Shown here piece after piece: positions 10,529-20,246 of a stretch of DNA of 64,000 nt (position 1 is the first letter of the stretch; the number at the start of each line of letters is the position of its first letter). The position numbers and the translations under genes were made by a program. The notes beneath the pieces are model-generated. The model saw only the letters and a program-made list of their open reading frames with translations, made no database searches and had not been told where the DNA came from. This DNA is from Bacteroidales bacterium. Lineage in GTDB: Bacteria; Bacteroidota; Bacteroidia; Bacteroidales; JAADJA01. The stretch lies in the NCBI GenBank assembly GCA_016783885.1, contig JADHVR010000009.1, forward strand, positions 1 to 64,000, written 5' to 3'.

Positions 10529-10728
10529 ACCCGCATCGATTCAAAATTCGTTTGTAAACTCAACATTATCTATTAAGGTGATGCTCATAAGTTTCTAGAA
10601 CAGGCCTCATCCCCGTACGGGGACTCCTGTTAGGTCAGGGGCAGTGGACGTTTCGAAAAACTTGGCTAACCTAAGCGTGTCTAACGGGGTTTACTATAAC
10701 TCTTTGAATTATGCGGGTTTCTTTTTTT
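10529..10728 (+). ncRNA. ssrS: structured RNA, candidate 6S RNA (ssrS)
   Basis: closing stem ACCCGCAT-cg-ATTCAAA (10529-10545) with TTTGAAT-t-ATGCGGGT (10703-10718), second stem GTAAAC/GTTTAC, central AACAGG...CCCCGTACGGGG...CCTGTT hairpin, 3' U run; lies directly after zapA. Confidence 0.65.
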
Positions 10729-10764
10729 TACATCAACTTCCTTCCTCTATAAAATCATACGAAA

Positions 10765-12306
10765 ATGGATATAATTATTGTAGTTATTGTAGGTGTTGTA
10801 GCCTTATTCCTGGGTTTTTTAATAACAAGCACTATTCTTAGAAAAAATGTCGAGAAGAAGAGTGAAAATATTCTTAAAGAAGCTGAAGAAAAAGGAGAAA
10901 TAATTAAGAAAGAAAAAATATTACAGGCAAAGGAAAAATTCCTCCAACTAAAATCTGAACATGAGAAGATAATCCAGGAAAAAAATTCTGCTATTCAGAG
11001 AAATGAAAACAGGCTTAAGCAAAAAGAAGGAACCTTTTCACAAAAAATGGAGGAATTTCAGAGAAGGAAAAAAGAAGTAGATACAATCAGGGAAAACCTG
11101 AACGCTCAGCTTGAATTAGTTAATAAAAAACAAAATGAAATTGATAAATCTCATAAGCGCCAGGTCGAAGAACTGGAAACAATTTCAGGTCTTTCTGCCG
11201 GAGAAGCTAAGGCTCAGTTAATTGAAACACTGAAAGATGAAGCCAAATCGGAAGCGATGGCTCATATAACTGAGATTGTTGAAGAAGCAAAGCTAACTGC
11301 TAACCGCGAGGCGAAGAAAACTGTCATCGAAACCATACAAAGAACAGCAAGTGAATATGCTAATGAAAACTCGGTTTCAGTATTCAATATTGATAATGAT
11401 GAAATAAAAGGTAGAATAATCGGACGTGAAGGCAGGAATATCAGAACGTTAGAAGCATTAACAGGTGTTGAAATCATCATTGACGATTCGCCCGATGCTA
11501 TTCTTCTTTCGTCTTTTGACCCTGTGAGAAGAGAAATAGCACGGCAGTCGTTACACAAACTTGTTACTGACGGAAGAATACATCCTGCCCGAATTGAAGA
11601 AGTGGTATTAAAAACAAAAAAACAAATTGAGCAGGACATTATTGAAACCGGAAAGCGCGCAACTATTGACCTTGGCATCCACGGTATGCATCATGAGTTA
11701 ATAAGGATTGTGGGCAAAATGAAATACCGTTCCTCTTACGGACAGAACCTGCTGCAGCATTCCAAAGAAGTTGCTAATTTATGCGCAACTATGGCTTCCG
11801 AATTGGGCTTAAATCCTAAAATAGCAAAAAGAGCCGGCTTACTGCACGACATAGGAAAAGTACCCGATAATGAACCGGAACTGCCACATGCCCTTCATGG
11901 AATGAAATTGGCAGAAAAGTTCAAAGAAAAAACCGATATTTGCAATGCTATTGGTTCACATCACGAAGAAATTGAAATGGAAAATCTGATATCTCCGGTT
12001 GTTCAGATTTGTGATGCAATTTCAGGTGCAAGACCCGGCGCCCGGCGTGAAGTTGTTGCGGCATATATACAACGACTGAACAAACTTGAGGAACTGGCGC
12101 TTACATATCCCGGAGTAATAAAAACTTTTGCAATCCAGGCTGGCAGGGAATTACGTGTAATTGTTGGAGCTGAAAAAGTATCAGACGCAGAATCATCCCA
12201 GATTTCTTATGATCTGTCGAAAAAAATCCAGGATGAAATGACCTATCCCGGACAGATTAAAATTACCGTGATAAGGGAAACAAGAGCGATTAGTTATGCC
12301 AAATAA
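10765..12306 (+). CDS. rny: ribonuclease Y
   Basis: N-terminal TM, long coiled coil, KH domain [30 protein letters not shown] domain LLHDIGKV. Confidence 0.97.
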   Translation: MDIIIVVIVGVVALFLGFLITSTILRKNVEKKSENILKEAEEKGEIIKKEKILQAKEKFLQLKSEHEKIIQEKNSAIQRNENRLKQKEGTFSQKMEEFQRRKKEVDTIRENLNAQLELVNKKQNEIDKSHKRQVEELETISGLSAGEAKAQLIETLKDEAKSEAMAHITEIVEEAKLTANREAKKTVIETIQRTASEYANENSVSVFNIDNDEIKGRIIGREGRNIRTLEALTGVEIIIDDSPDAILLSSFDPVRREIARQSLHKLVTDGRIHPARIEEVVLKTKKQIEQDIIETGKRATIDLGIHGMHHELIRIVGKMKYRSSYGQNLLQHSKEVANLCATMASELGLNPKIAKRAGLLHDIGKVPDNEPELPHALHGMKLAEKFKEKTDICNAIGSHHEEIEMENLISPVVQICDAISGARPGARREVVAAYIQRLNKLEELALTYPGVIKTFAIQAGRELRVIVGAEKVSDAESSQISYDLSKKIQDEMTYPGQIKITVIRETRAISYAK

Positions 12307-12371
12307 AAAAAAGCGTCCTTATAAATATTAAATTTGGAAACAATTTTTTTTCGAGTACTTTAGTTTGCAAT

Positions 12372-14336
12372 ATGAAGCTTTCCATAGTTATTGTCAATTA
12401 CAACGTTAAATACTTTCTCGAACAATGTCTTCATTCGGTCAGAAGAGCAATAGAAGGAACAGATTCTGAGGTATTCGTTGTTGACAATAATTCTGTTGAC
12501 GGCTCGGTAACAATGCTACAGGAGAAATTCCCGGATGTTATTACTATAGCTAATAAAGAGAATTCAGGTTTTTCGAAAGCCAATAACCAGGCAATAAAGA
12601 AAGCCCGTGGTGAATATATTCTGCTCCTTAATCCTGATACTGTTGTTGAAGATGACACTTTTGTAAAAATTATTCAGTTTATGGATGAACACCCAGATGC
12701 AGGTGGCTTGGGTGTAAAAATGGTTGATGGAAAAGGGAATTTCCTTCCTGAATCAAAACGGGGATTGCCCACCCCCGCAGTTGCTTTTTATAAAATCTTC
12801 GGATTATCAAGACTATTACCAAAATCAAAAATTTTCGGTAAATACCATCTGAGTTTCCTTGATAAAGAGAAAACACACGAGATTGAAATCCTGTCGGGTG
12901 CATTCATGCTGCTTAGGAAAAGTGTTCTTGATGAAATAGGTTTATTAGATGAAACATTTTTTATGTACGGTGAAGACATTGACTTATCATACAGAATCAC
13001 TAAAGCGGGCTATAAAAACTATTATTTCCCTGAAACCCGGATCATTCATTATAAAGGAGAAAGCACAAAAAAGAGCAGTGTTAATTACGTTGTAATATTC
13101 TACAATGCAATGGTTATTTTCGCTCGTAAGCATTTCTCCCCGAAAAACGCAAGACTTTTCTCTTTTTTGATAAACCTTGCAGTATATTTCAGAGCTTTTC
13201 TTGCTATTCTGAACCGGTTTTTCGGAATGGTAGCGCTTCCTATTGCAGATGCCGTACTGCTTTTCGGGGGTATAATCGGTATTAAAAATTACTGGGAGCA
13301 CAATGTAATTTTTCCTTATGGAGGAGAATACCCGATAGAAATTGTTTCTGTAGCTATACCTCTCTACATTATAATATGGCTGATGAGTGTTTACCTTAGC
13401 GGGGGGTATGACCGTCCGGTCCGATTATCTAAGATTTTCCAGGGTTTATTTATCGGTACGGTTATTATCCTGACAGTTTATGCCCTGCTTCCGGAGGATT
13501 ACAGGTTTTCAAGGGCGCTGATTGTGTTCGGCGCTTTATGGGGTTTTATTTCGATGATGGGTTTAAGATTTATTTTTCACTTATTTAAACTAAAAAATTA
13601 CAGGATAGGAATTAAAACAAACAAGCGTTTTGTTATTGTTGGCAATAAAAATGAAGCTGAAAGAGTAGCTGATTTGCTTAGAAAGGCAGATATGAATCCG
13701 GGATTTATAGGTTTTGTAAACGTTAAAGAAAATCACGATAAAAATGCCGGGTTTATTGGAACCCTTGGGCAAATAAAAGATATTATAAATATTTATAAAA
13801 TTGATGAAGTGATATTTTGCGCCAAAGACCTGCCTGCACAAAAAATCATAGATAAAATGTCGGAACTGAATATTTCACAGGTTGAATTGAAAATTGCTCC
13901 GCCTGAAAGCTTATCAATAATAGGCAGCCAATCAATAAATACCTCCGGCGACATTTACATTATCGAGCTTGATTCAATTACAAAAGTTAATAACAAACGA
14001 AGTAAAAGATTCTTAGATATTGTTATCAGCACTATCCTTCTTATAATTTCACCTTTGGCAATTGTCGTTATGAAAAATCCATTCGGATTTGTCCGTAATA
14101 TTTTTATGATAATTTTTGCCACAAAATCATGGGTTGGGTATAGATTTACAGAAACCTCTGAAAATCATAAATTGCCGGAAATAAAAAAAGGTGTATTAAA
14201 TCCGACCGATGTTCTGAAAAATAAAAATATTTCATACGACACCATCGATCGCCTTAATTTGCTTTACGCCCGCGATTATAAAGTGCTGAATGATCTGAAT
14301 ATTATATTAAAAGGATTCCGTAACCTGGGAAGGTGA
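12372..14336 (+). CDS. GT2 glycosyltransferase fused to membrane/CoA-binding-like and degenerate sugar-transferase-like region
   Basis: N-terminus SIVIVNYNVKYFLEQCLHSV, VVDNNSVDGS; middle TM helices; C-terminus KRFLDIVISTILLIISPLAI and LLYARDYKVLNDLNIILKGFRNLG. Confidence 0.8.
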   Translation: MKLSIVIVNYNVKYFLEQCLHSVRRAIEGTDSEVFVVDNNSVDGSVTMLQEKFPDVITIANKENSGFSKANNQAIKKARGEYILLLNPDTVVEDDTFVKIIQFMDEHPDAGGLGVKMVDGKGNFLPESKRGLPTPAVAFYKIFGLSRLLPKSKIFGKYHLSFLDKEKTHEIEILSGAFMLLRKSVLDEIGLLDETFFMYGEDIDLSYRITKAGYKNYYFPETRIIHYKGESTKKSSVNYVVIFYNAMVIFARKHFSPKNARLFSFLINLAVYFRAFLAILNRFFGMVALPIADAVLLFGGIIGIKNYWEHNVIFPYGGEYPIEIVSVAIPLYIIIWLMSVYLSGGYDRPVRLSKIFQGLFIGTVIILTVYALLPEDYRFSRALIVFGALWGFISMMGLRFIFHLFKLKNYRIGIKTNKRFVIVGNKNEAERVADLLRKADMNPGFIGFVNVKENHDKNAGFIGTLGQIKDIINIYKIDEVIFCAKDLPAQKIIDKMSELNISQVELKIAPPESLSIIGSQSINTSGDIYIIELDSITKVNNKRSKRFLDIVISTILLIISPLAIVVMKNPFGFVRNIFMIIFATKSWVGYRFTETSENHKLPEIKKGVLNPTDVLKNKNISYDTIDRLNLLYARDYKVLNDLNIILKGFRNLGR

Positions 14337-14460
14337 TAGATGATAAGTGTGGTGTTCCATATTTTTGTCTTTGAATTAAGAGACTATTAAAGGTTTAATT
14401 AATGATATGGGAATTTACAGTAATTAAGAAATTTATTAAATTTGTAAAAAATAAAATTTT

Positions 14461-14522
14461 AGTCATTCCGGTATTTAACGTAAATCTTTCTCATTACTTG
14501 CAAAACGTTTTCCGGGATGACT
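14461..14522. repeat. palindromic intergenic element AGTCATTCCGG...CCGGGATGACT
   Basis: 11-nt inverted repeat with one mismatch, about 40-nt loop, 20 bp before the exonuclease start. Confidence 0.75.
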
Positions 14523-14542
14523 TTTATTAGAATAATTATTAA

Positions 14543-15367
14543 ATGGAACTTAATTTAACCCGTCCGATAGCTTTTATCGACCTTGAAACTACAGGTATTG
14601 ATGTAGCAACTGACAGAATTGTTGAAATTTGCATTGTAAAATTATCTCCCGATGGGAATACGGAAGTCAGAACAGAACGTCTAAATCCGACTATACCTAT
14701 CTCAGCACAGGCATTGGCAGTGCATGGGATAAAAGATGAAGATGTAAAAGATAAACCGACATTTGCCGAAATTGCACCGGCGCTTGCCCAGTTTATTTCT
14801 AACTGCGACCTTGCCGGCTACAATGCTATAAAGTTCGATATACCTTTATTGGTTGAAGAATTTCTAAGAGCGGAAGTGGATTTTGATTTCAAAGGGGGAA
14901 AACTGGTTGATGTTCAGAATATTTTCCATAAAATGGAACCCCGGACATTAATTGCTGCATATAAATTTTACTGTAATAAAGAGCTTGAAAATGCCCACAG
15001 CGCCGAAGCTGATACTTTGGCGACTTTTGAAATTCTTAAAGCTCAGTTAGACAGGTATAAGGATACGGCTTATAAGGATAAAAAAGGGGAAATAACATAC
15101 CCGGTTATAAATGACATCCAGGCTTTATCTGAATTTTCATATCATACAAAAAACGCTGACCTGATCGGGCATATTATATTTGATGATAAAAATGAAGAAG
15201 TTTTCAACTTTGGGAAATATAAAGGACAATCGGTTGAGGGTACTTTTAAAAAAGAGCCTCAATACTATAACTGGATGATGAAAAGCAAGTTTCCTTTGTC
15301 AACAAAAAAAGTAATTACGGCAATTTACCTTCGCGGATTTAATAAAGAATCTGTTAATTTGAAATAA
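14543..15367 (+). CDS. 3'-5' exonuclease, DnaQ/DEDD family
   Basis: FIDLETTGID ExoI, GYNAIKFDIPLL ExoII, NAHSAEADTLAT ExoIII. Confidence 0.9.
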   Translation: MELNLTRPIAFIDLETTGIDVATDRIVEICIVKLSPDGNTEVRTERLNPTIPISAQALAVHGIKDEDVKDKPTFAEIAPALAQFISNCDLAGYNAIKFDIPLLVEEFLRAEVDFDFKGGKLVDVQNIFHKMEPRTLIAAYKFYCNKELENAHSAEADTLATFEILKAQLDRYKDTAYKDKKGEITYPVINDIQALSEFSYHTKNADLIGHIIFDDKNEEVFNFGKYKGQSVEGTFKKEPQYYNWMMKSKFPLSTKKVITAIYLRGFNKESVNLK

Positions 15368-15407
15368 GAAATCCGTAAAGCATTTATTATTTAAGGCACT
15401 TTAGGCA

Positions 15408-15463
15408 TTTAGTCATTCAATAGTCATTGATGGTTATCTGATATTATATTTTAGTCATTTTAG
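15408..15463. repeat. degenerate short-period repeat (AGTCATT words, reverse complement of AATGACT)
   Basis: AGTCATT(CAATAGTCATTGA) repeats. Confidence 0.5.
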
Positions 15464-17151
15464 TTCTTCAATACCTTCTTAGTAACAACTCCATTTCCAA
15501 TAGATATCTTCACAAAATAAAATCCTGATGAAAGTTCATCAAAGCCACTTAAATCTATCTTTTTCAGCATTTTTTCATTATCAGTCACATCCCTGCGGAA
15601 GAGCGACTTTCCGGTTATATCCATTAATTCAACAGAATAGACATCAATAATATTATCTTCTGCCGAAATAAATAATTCACTTGAGAACGGATTTGGATAT
15701 ACAGTGATAAAGCTATGTTCTGAAGGTAGGTTATCTACAATTGTAAGAATACTGTTTGCATAAACATAATCAGGAATTCCATAACCCATTTGGTAGTTCG
15801 GGTTGCTTGCCAGTGAACCACTCTCCTCAATAGCTTCCATGATCTCCGTATTCCTCTTAGTCGGATTTGCCTGCCAGAGGCAAGCAACCATTCCGGCGGT
15901 TATAGGTGAGGAAAACGAAGTACCGCTTCCATAGGTAACTGTTCCATTCCAGGGGTCTATAATCGTAGTACCTTGTCCCTGTGCTACAACATTCGGCTTA
16001 AGTCTTCCGTCATAAGTAGGTCCAGTTGAACTAAATGAAGCATAATTACCATCAGCATCTACGGCGCCTAATGTAAAAACACTGTCGCCATCGGCAGGAG
16101 CACCAATATATTGCCACAGAGAACCACCAGAGTTACCTGCACTGTTACAAACTATCATTCCTTTACTCGCAGCAATATCAGCCCCGATAGTAATAGGGGT
16201 GGTGTTGCCATCCATATCTTCGTAAGAATGATCCTGAGATGGGTCGTCAAAAGTTGTATAACACAACGATGAATTAATAATATCAGCGCCTGTACTATCG
16301 GCAAATTCTGCTGCCGAAACCCAGTTCAACTCTTCAATCAGATATTCAGAACCTCCGTCTTCGGAACGTAACAGCCAATATTCAGCTTTTGGAGCTGTGC
16401 CAACTATTTCGCCTGGTAAATTTGCTCCCATAGTAGATAACACCATAGAGCCATGAGTATGCGAATTAAAAATATTAGGGTCAAGAGGGTTTACAAAATC
16501 TTTAAATCCTAATATCTGTCCGTTATTCCATAAACTATCAAATGCAGAAAGATTGTCAGCATTATAGAATCCTGCATCCAGCACAGCAATTATTTTCCCT
16601 TCTCCGTCATAACCCATGTCGTGTAAAACATCTCCGTTCAACATGTGGATTTGGTTATACGCCGCACCATAATTGTAACCGGTTGCCGAATTAGCTGATT
16701 TATAAACATTTTCTTCAGGTATATTTCCATACGACTCATTTGCAAAAAACGGTTTAACGGTTTTATCTTCTTCAAAGTAATTTTTATATATTCCGCTTTT
16801 TTGTATGGATTCAACAAAAGAAAATGAATTAATAATATTAAGAGCATTCTGATCGGTAGTATAAATAGTAACAGAATTAAACCATTTAGATACAGTTAAA
16901 ATGGTTACACCGGTTCCTGCTACACTTTCAATATATTGAGGGTTAACCGGCAGGTCGTTCTCAACAATCGGTATCCCTTGCATATTTCTCCGGTCAATAG
17001 CTTTTTGCGATAAAAATTCCTCGGGATTCTGTATCGAATACGGGGAATTATTTTTATCGGTAAACTTCACCCAGTATTTATCAGGTGCTACCTGTGAAAA
17101 AGCAATTAATGTGATTAATGAGAAAACGGATAAAACATAAAATTTCTTCAT
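15460..17151 (-). CDS. secreted S8 (subtilisin-like) serine peptidase with T9SS C-terminal sorting domain
   Basis: catalytic AVLDAGF, SHTHGSMV, GTSFSSPITAGMVACL; C-terminal VYPNPFSSELFIS...GFYFVKISIGNGVVTKKVLKN. Confidence 0.93.
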   Translation of the reverse strand: MKKFYVLSVFSLITLIAFSQVAPDKYWVKFTDKNNSPYSIQNPEEFLSQKAIDRRNMQGIPIVENDLPVNPQYIESVAGTGVTILTVSKWFNSVTIYTTDQNALNIINSFSFVESIQKSGIYKNYFEEDKTVKPFFANESYGNIPEENVYKSANSATGYNYGAAYNQIHMLNGDVLHDMGYDGEGKIIAVLDAGFYNADNLSAFDSLWNNGQILGFKDFVNPLDPNIFNSHTHGSMVLSTMGANLPGEIVGTAPKAEYWLLRSEDGGSEYLIEELNWVSAAEFADSTGADIINSSLCYTTFDDPSQDHSYEDMDGNTTPITIGADIAASKGMIVCNSAGNSGGSLWQYIGAPADGDSVFTLGAVDADGNYASFSSTGPTYDGRLKPNVVAQGQGTTIIDPWNGTVTYGSGTSFSSPITAGMVACLWQANPTKRNTEIMEAIEESGSLASNPNYQMGYGIPDYVYANSILTIVDNLPSEHSFITVYPNPFSSELFISAEDNIIDVYSVELMDITGKSLFRRDVTDNEKMLKKIDLSGFDELSSGFYFVKISIGNGVVTKKVLKN

Positions 17152-17233
17152 AATAATTATTTTAATGGTTTACAAAAGTATTATTTATAAATTAATGACA
17201 AACAGATTATTTAAAGGGTTGCCTCTTATGTTA

Positions 17234-17440
17234 CTTAAATAATTCCTCCGGCAACTATACTAATTCTTAACAGACATGCGAAGCAATATCTGTTTAGAAG
17301 TAGTTATGCGTTGCAACAGGCCTTTAATAATTATGCAAACCTGTTCCGCATTAGTATACATCATTACCTTCGTATATTACAGCAGATTGTCCCGGAGCAA
17401 TTCCGAAAACATTTTTTTCAAATTTAACATTTATCTTTGC
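17234..17440 (-). pseudogene. mnmA: 3'-terminal remnant of mnmA (tRNA 2-thiouridylase), interrupted by a small palindromic element
   Basis: minus-strand translation AKINVKFEKNVFGIAPGQSAVIYEGNDV | element | VAGGII*; rest of gene absent, trmD begins at 17468. Confidence 0.65.
17258..17356. mobile_element. 99-bp MITE-like palindromic element flanked by TA dinucleotides
   Basis: TA|TACTAATTCTTAACAG...CTGTTCCGCATTAGTA|TA; removal leaving one TA restores the mnmA-like frame. Confidence 0.65.
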
Positions 17441-17467
17441 AAAATTAACTCTTCAATTTATATTGAG

Positions 17468-18151
17468 ATGCGAATTGATATACTTACTATATTCCCCGAA
17501 ATGTTTGACGGTCCATTTAAACATTCTATTCTTAAAAGGGCACAGGAAAGAGGGCTTGTGGAAATTAACCTCATAAATATCAGAGATTATGCAACTGACA
17601 AACATAAACGTGTTGACGACTATCAATACGGGGGAGGTTCAGGCATGGTTATGATGGTGGAGCCAATAGCAAATTGCATTGAAGACCTGAAGTTAAAAAA
17701 TACCTATAATGAGATTATTTACATGAGCCCTGACGGTGAACTATTCGGCCAGCAAATGGCTAACCGGTATTCCATATTTCAAAACCTGATGATACTTTGC
17801 GGGCATTACAAAGGGATTGATGAAAGAATCAGGGAGCATTTTATAACAAAAGAAATATCAATAGGAAATTATGTACTTTCAGGAGGTGAGCTTGGAGCAG
17901 CCGTATTTGCCGATGCCATAGTAAGGTTACTCCCAGGTGTTTTAAATGACGAAACCTCTGCTTTATCCGATTCCTTCCAGGACGGATTACTTTCACCACC
18001 GGCTTATACACGCCCGTATAATTTTAAAAGCATGAAAGTTCCGGATATTCTCCTTTCGGGTAATGATAAGGAAATTGAAAAGTGGCGGATGGAAAAAGCC
18101 ATAGAGAGAACAAAAGTCAGGAGACCGGAGATGACAGATGATGAGGAGTAA
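17468..18151 (+). CDS. trmD: tRNA (guanine-N1)-methyltransferase
   Basis: MRIDILTIFPEMFDGPF, YQYGGGSGMVMM, GHYKGIDERI, SIGNYVLSGGE; start moved to ATG 17468 from ORF-track 17276. Confidence 0.97.
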   Translation: MRIDILTIFPEMFDGPFKHSILKRAQERGLVEINLINIRDYATDKHKRVDDYQYGGGSGMVMMVEPIANCIEDLKLKNTYNEIIYMSPDGELFGQQMANRYSIFQNLMILCGHYKGIDERIREHFITKEISIGNYVLSGGELGAAVFADAIVRLLPGVLNDETSALSDSFQDGLLSPPAYTRPYNFKSMKVPDILLSGNDKEIEKWRMEKAIERTKVRRPEMTDDEE

Positions 18152-18181
18152 ACTTCATTACTTTATAGAACGAACATTACA

Positions 18182-19747
18182 ATGGGAATATTCAGAACAT
18201 ACTTTAATAGTGAACAATTAATTTTTCTGTTAACCGGAAGCCTTTTAATTATTATCAGTATAATATTCCATCTTAAAAATAAAAATAAGTCAGCCGTTTT
18301 ATTCCTTTTTGCAGGGACCGTTTTAATTTATTTATTTGCTGCGCTACTCGACCCTTTCTTAAACCTCTGGGATGAACGATTCCATGCTTTAGTAGGAAAA
18401 AATCTTATGAATCATCCGTTAGTCCCCACTTTATATGATGACCCTGTTGTAGATATGGCATACGACCGGTGGGACAGATGCCATATTTGGTTACACAAAC
18501 AACCTCTGTTTTTGTGGCAAATTATGTTGAGCTTTAAAATTTTCGGTGTTAATGAACTTGCTCTCCGACTTCCTAACGTTGTTTTAAGTAGTTTTTTAGT
18601 TGTTTTCAGCTATCGGACCGGAAAATTATTGATCAATGCCAAAGTAGGGTATTACACTGCTTTCCTGTTTTCCACTTCCTTTTTTATGGTCGAATTAATA
18701 TCGGGAAGACGGGAATTAGAACACAATACCATTGCCTTTTTAGTATATGTTTCTGCCAGTTTATGGGCTTGGACTGAATATCTTTTTTCCAGGAAGTGGT
18801 ACTGGATTGTTTTAATAGGTATTTTTTCAGGATTTGCCATACTTTGCAAATGGCTTGTAGGCTTGTTAGTATATTTCGGATGGGGCATTTATAATTTAAT
18901 CACATACAAATTGCACTTAAAAAAATACAAACATCTCTTTTTATCATTACTGATCACAATACTGATAGTACTGCCCTGGCAAATTTTAATACTGAAGTTG
19001 TATCCCGCTGAAACAAAAATGGCATATAATTTTTTTAGCAGGCATTTTTCGGAAGCATTGGATGGGCATAGAGGTGGCAACTGGTATTTTTTTGATACGA
19101 TGTCGGTTTTATATGGCAAAATTGCTCCTTTCATTATTGGTTTTGGATTTTTGCTTTTTTACAGAAAAATCAAAGACAATGGGATCAGAATTGCATTTAT
19201 TTCTCTTCCAATAATTGTATATTTATTCTTTTCCCTTGCCAAGACAAAAATGGAAAATTACACTTTTGTAGTTGCTCTCCCGGTTTATATATGCCTGGCT
19301 TGTATTATTGATTTCATTATTAAAAAAATGAGCCAGCACATTAAAATAAAATTACTTCAATCAATATTAGTTTTTTTACTTATAATCCTTGTTGGCGCCA
19401 GCAATCTAAATATAGAATTACTACAGGAAAAGCATACGCTCTGGAAAGAAACAAATCAATATCCGGTTATGTTAAGTCATAATAAAGCTATATTCCGGCA
19501 GTTAAAGGATGAATTGCCTAAAAACTCTGTATTATTTAATGTAAAAGGAAGGCATTATATCGAAAGCATGTTTTATAGCGGATTTCCCTCCTATAATTTT
19601 ATACCGTCATATTATCAATATTCCGACTTGAAAGAAAAAGAAAAAACAATAGCGATTTTCAAAACTGAAAACACAAAGATTCCCGAATATCTTAATAATG
19701 ATTCAACAGTAATTATAATTAATCAGAAAGTTTGTGGTTATAATTAA
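18182..19747 (+). CDS. ArnT/PMT-like GT-C family membrane glycosyltransferase
   Basis: multi-TM; LWDERFHALVGKNLMNHPLVPTLYDDP DE motif; GVNELALRLPNVV; GRRELEHNT. Confidence 0.82.
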   Translation: MGIFRTYFNSEQLIFLLTGSLLIIISIIFHLKNKNKSAVLFLFAGTVLIYLFAALLDPFLNLWDERFHALVGKNLMNHPLVPTLYDDPVVDMAYDRWDRCHIWLHKQPLFLWQIMLSFKIFGVNELALRLPNVVLSSFLVVFSYRTGKLLINAKVGYYTAFLFSTSFFMVELISGRRELEHNTIAFLVYVSASLWAWTEYLFSRKWYWIVLIGIFSGFAILCKWLVGLLVYFGWGIYNLITYKLHLKKYKHLFLSLLITILIVLPWQILILKLYPAETKMAYNFFSRHFSEALDGHRGGNWYFFDTMSVLYGKIAPFIIGFGFLLFYRKIKDNGIRIAFISLPIIVYLFFSLAKTKMENYTFVVALPVYICLACIIDFIIKKMSQHIKIKLLQSILVFLLIILVGASNLNIELLQEKHTLWKETNQYPVMLSHNKAIFRQLKDELPKNSVLFNVKGRHYIESMFYSGFPSYNFIPSYYQYSDLKEKEKTIAIFKTENTKIPEYLNNDSTVIIINQKVCGYN

Positions 19748-19763
19748 AAAAATTTCAATCAAA

Positions 19764-19796
19764 TTTGTTCAGTAAAAAAATAAAGCTGTATATTTG
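19764..19796 (+). promoter_or_regulatory. Bacteroidota-type promoter of rplS (TTTG-N21-TATATTTG)
   Basis: TTTG 19764-19767, TATATTTG 19789-19796, ATG at 19836. Confidence 0.65.
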
Positions 19797-19835
19797 CACC
19801 CATTTTCAGAAAAACCCCTATTTAAATACAGAATA

Positions 19836-20189
19836 ATGAGCAAGAATGAATTACTGAAATTCGTTGAAGACCAGGTGCAAGTGAAGGAATTGCCAAATTT
19901 TAAAGCAGGCGATACCATTACTGTTAAATATAAGATTAAGGAAGGAAATAAAGAGCGTATCCAGAATTTCCAGGGAGTGGTTCTCCAGAGAAGGGGAGGA
20001 GGCAATACCGAAACTTTCACTGTTAGGAAAATTTCGGGCAACACGGGAGTTGAAAGGATTTTTCCTTTAGCTTCTCCTTTTATCGATGATATAATAATAA
20101 ACAAAAGAGGGGTTGTGCGCCGTGCTCGTATTTTCTATCTGAGAGGATTGCGTGGTAAAAAAGCAAGAATCAAGGAAAAAAGATTTTAA
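19836..20189 (+). CDS. rplS: 50S ribosomal protein L19
   Basis: [35 protein letters not shown]...[21 protein letters not shown]. Confidence 0.98.
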   Translation: MSKNELLKFVEDQVQVKELPNFKAGDTITVKYKIKEGNKERIQNFQGVVLQRRGGGNTETFTVRKISGNTGVERIFPLASPFIDDIIINKRGVVRRARIFYLRGLRGKKARIKEKRF

Positions 20190-20217
20190 AACTTATATTA
20201 AGATATTTTTTATTCAG

Positions 20218-20245
20218 AAGCCTCTAATTTTCGGGGCTTTTTTTT
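20218..20245 (+). terminator. intrinsic terminator after rplS
   Basis: AAGCCTCTAATTTTCGGGGCTTTTTTTT stem-loop plus U run. Confidence 0.8.
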
Positions 20246-20246
20246 G

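Noticed and set aside
10644-10841. 65-aa ORF between zapA and rny
   Set aside because: Overlaps the structured RNA and the rny start; no domain signal.
17276-17467. N-terminal 64-aa extension of trmD in the ORF track
   Set aside because: TrmD homology begins at MRIDILTIFPEMFDG (17468). The upstream part overlaps the MITE-like element and mnmA remnant and is a chance open frame.
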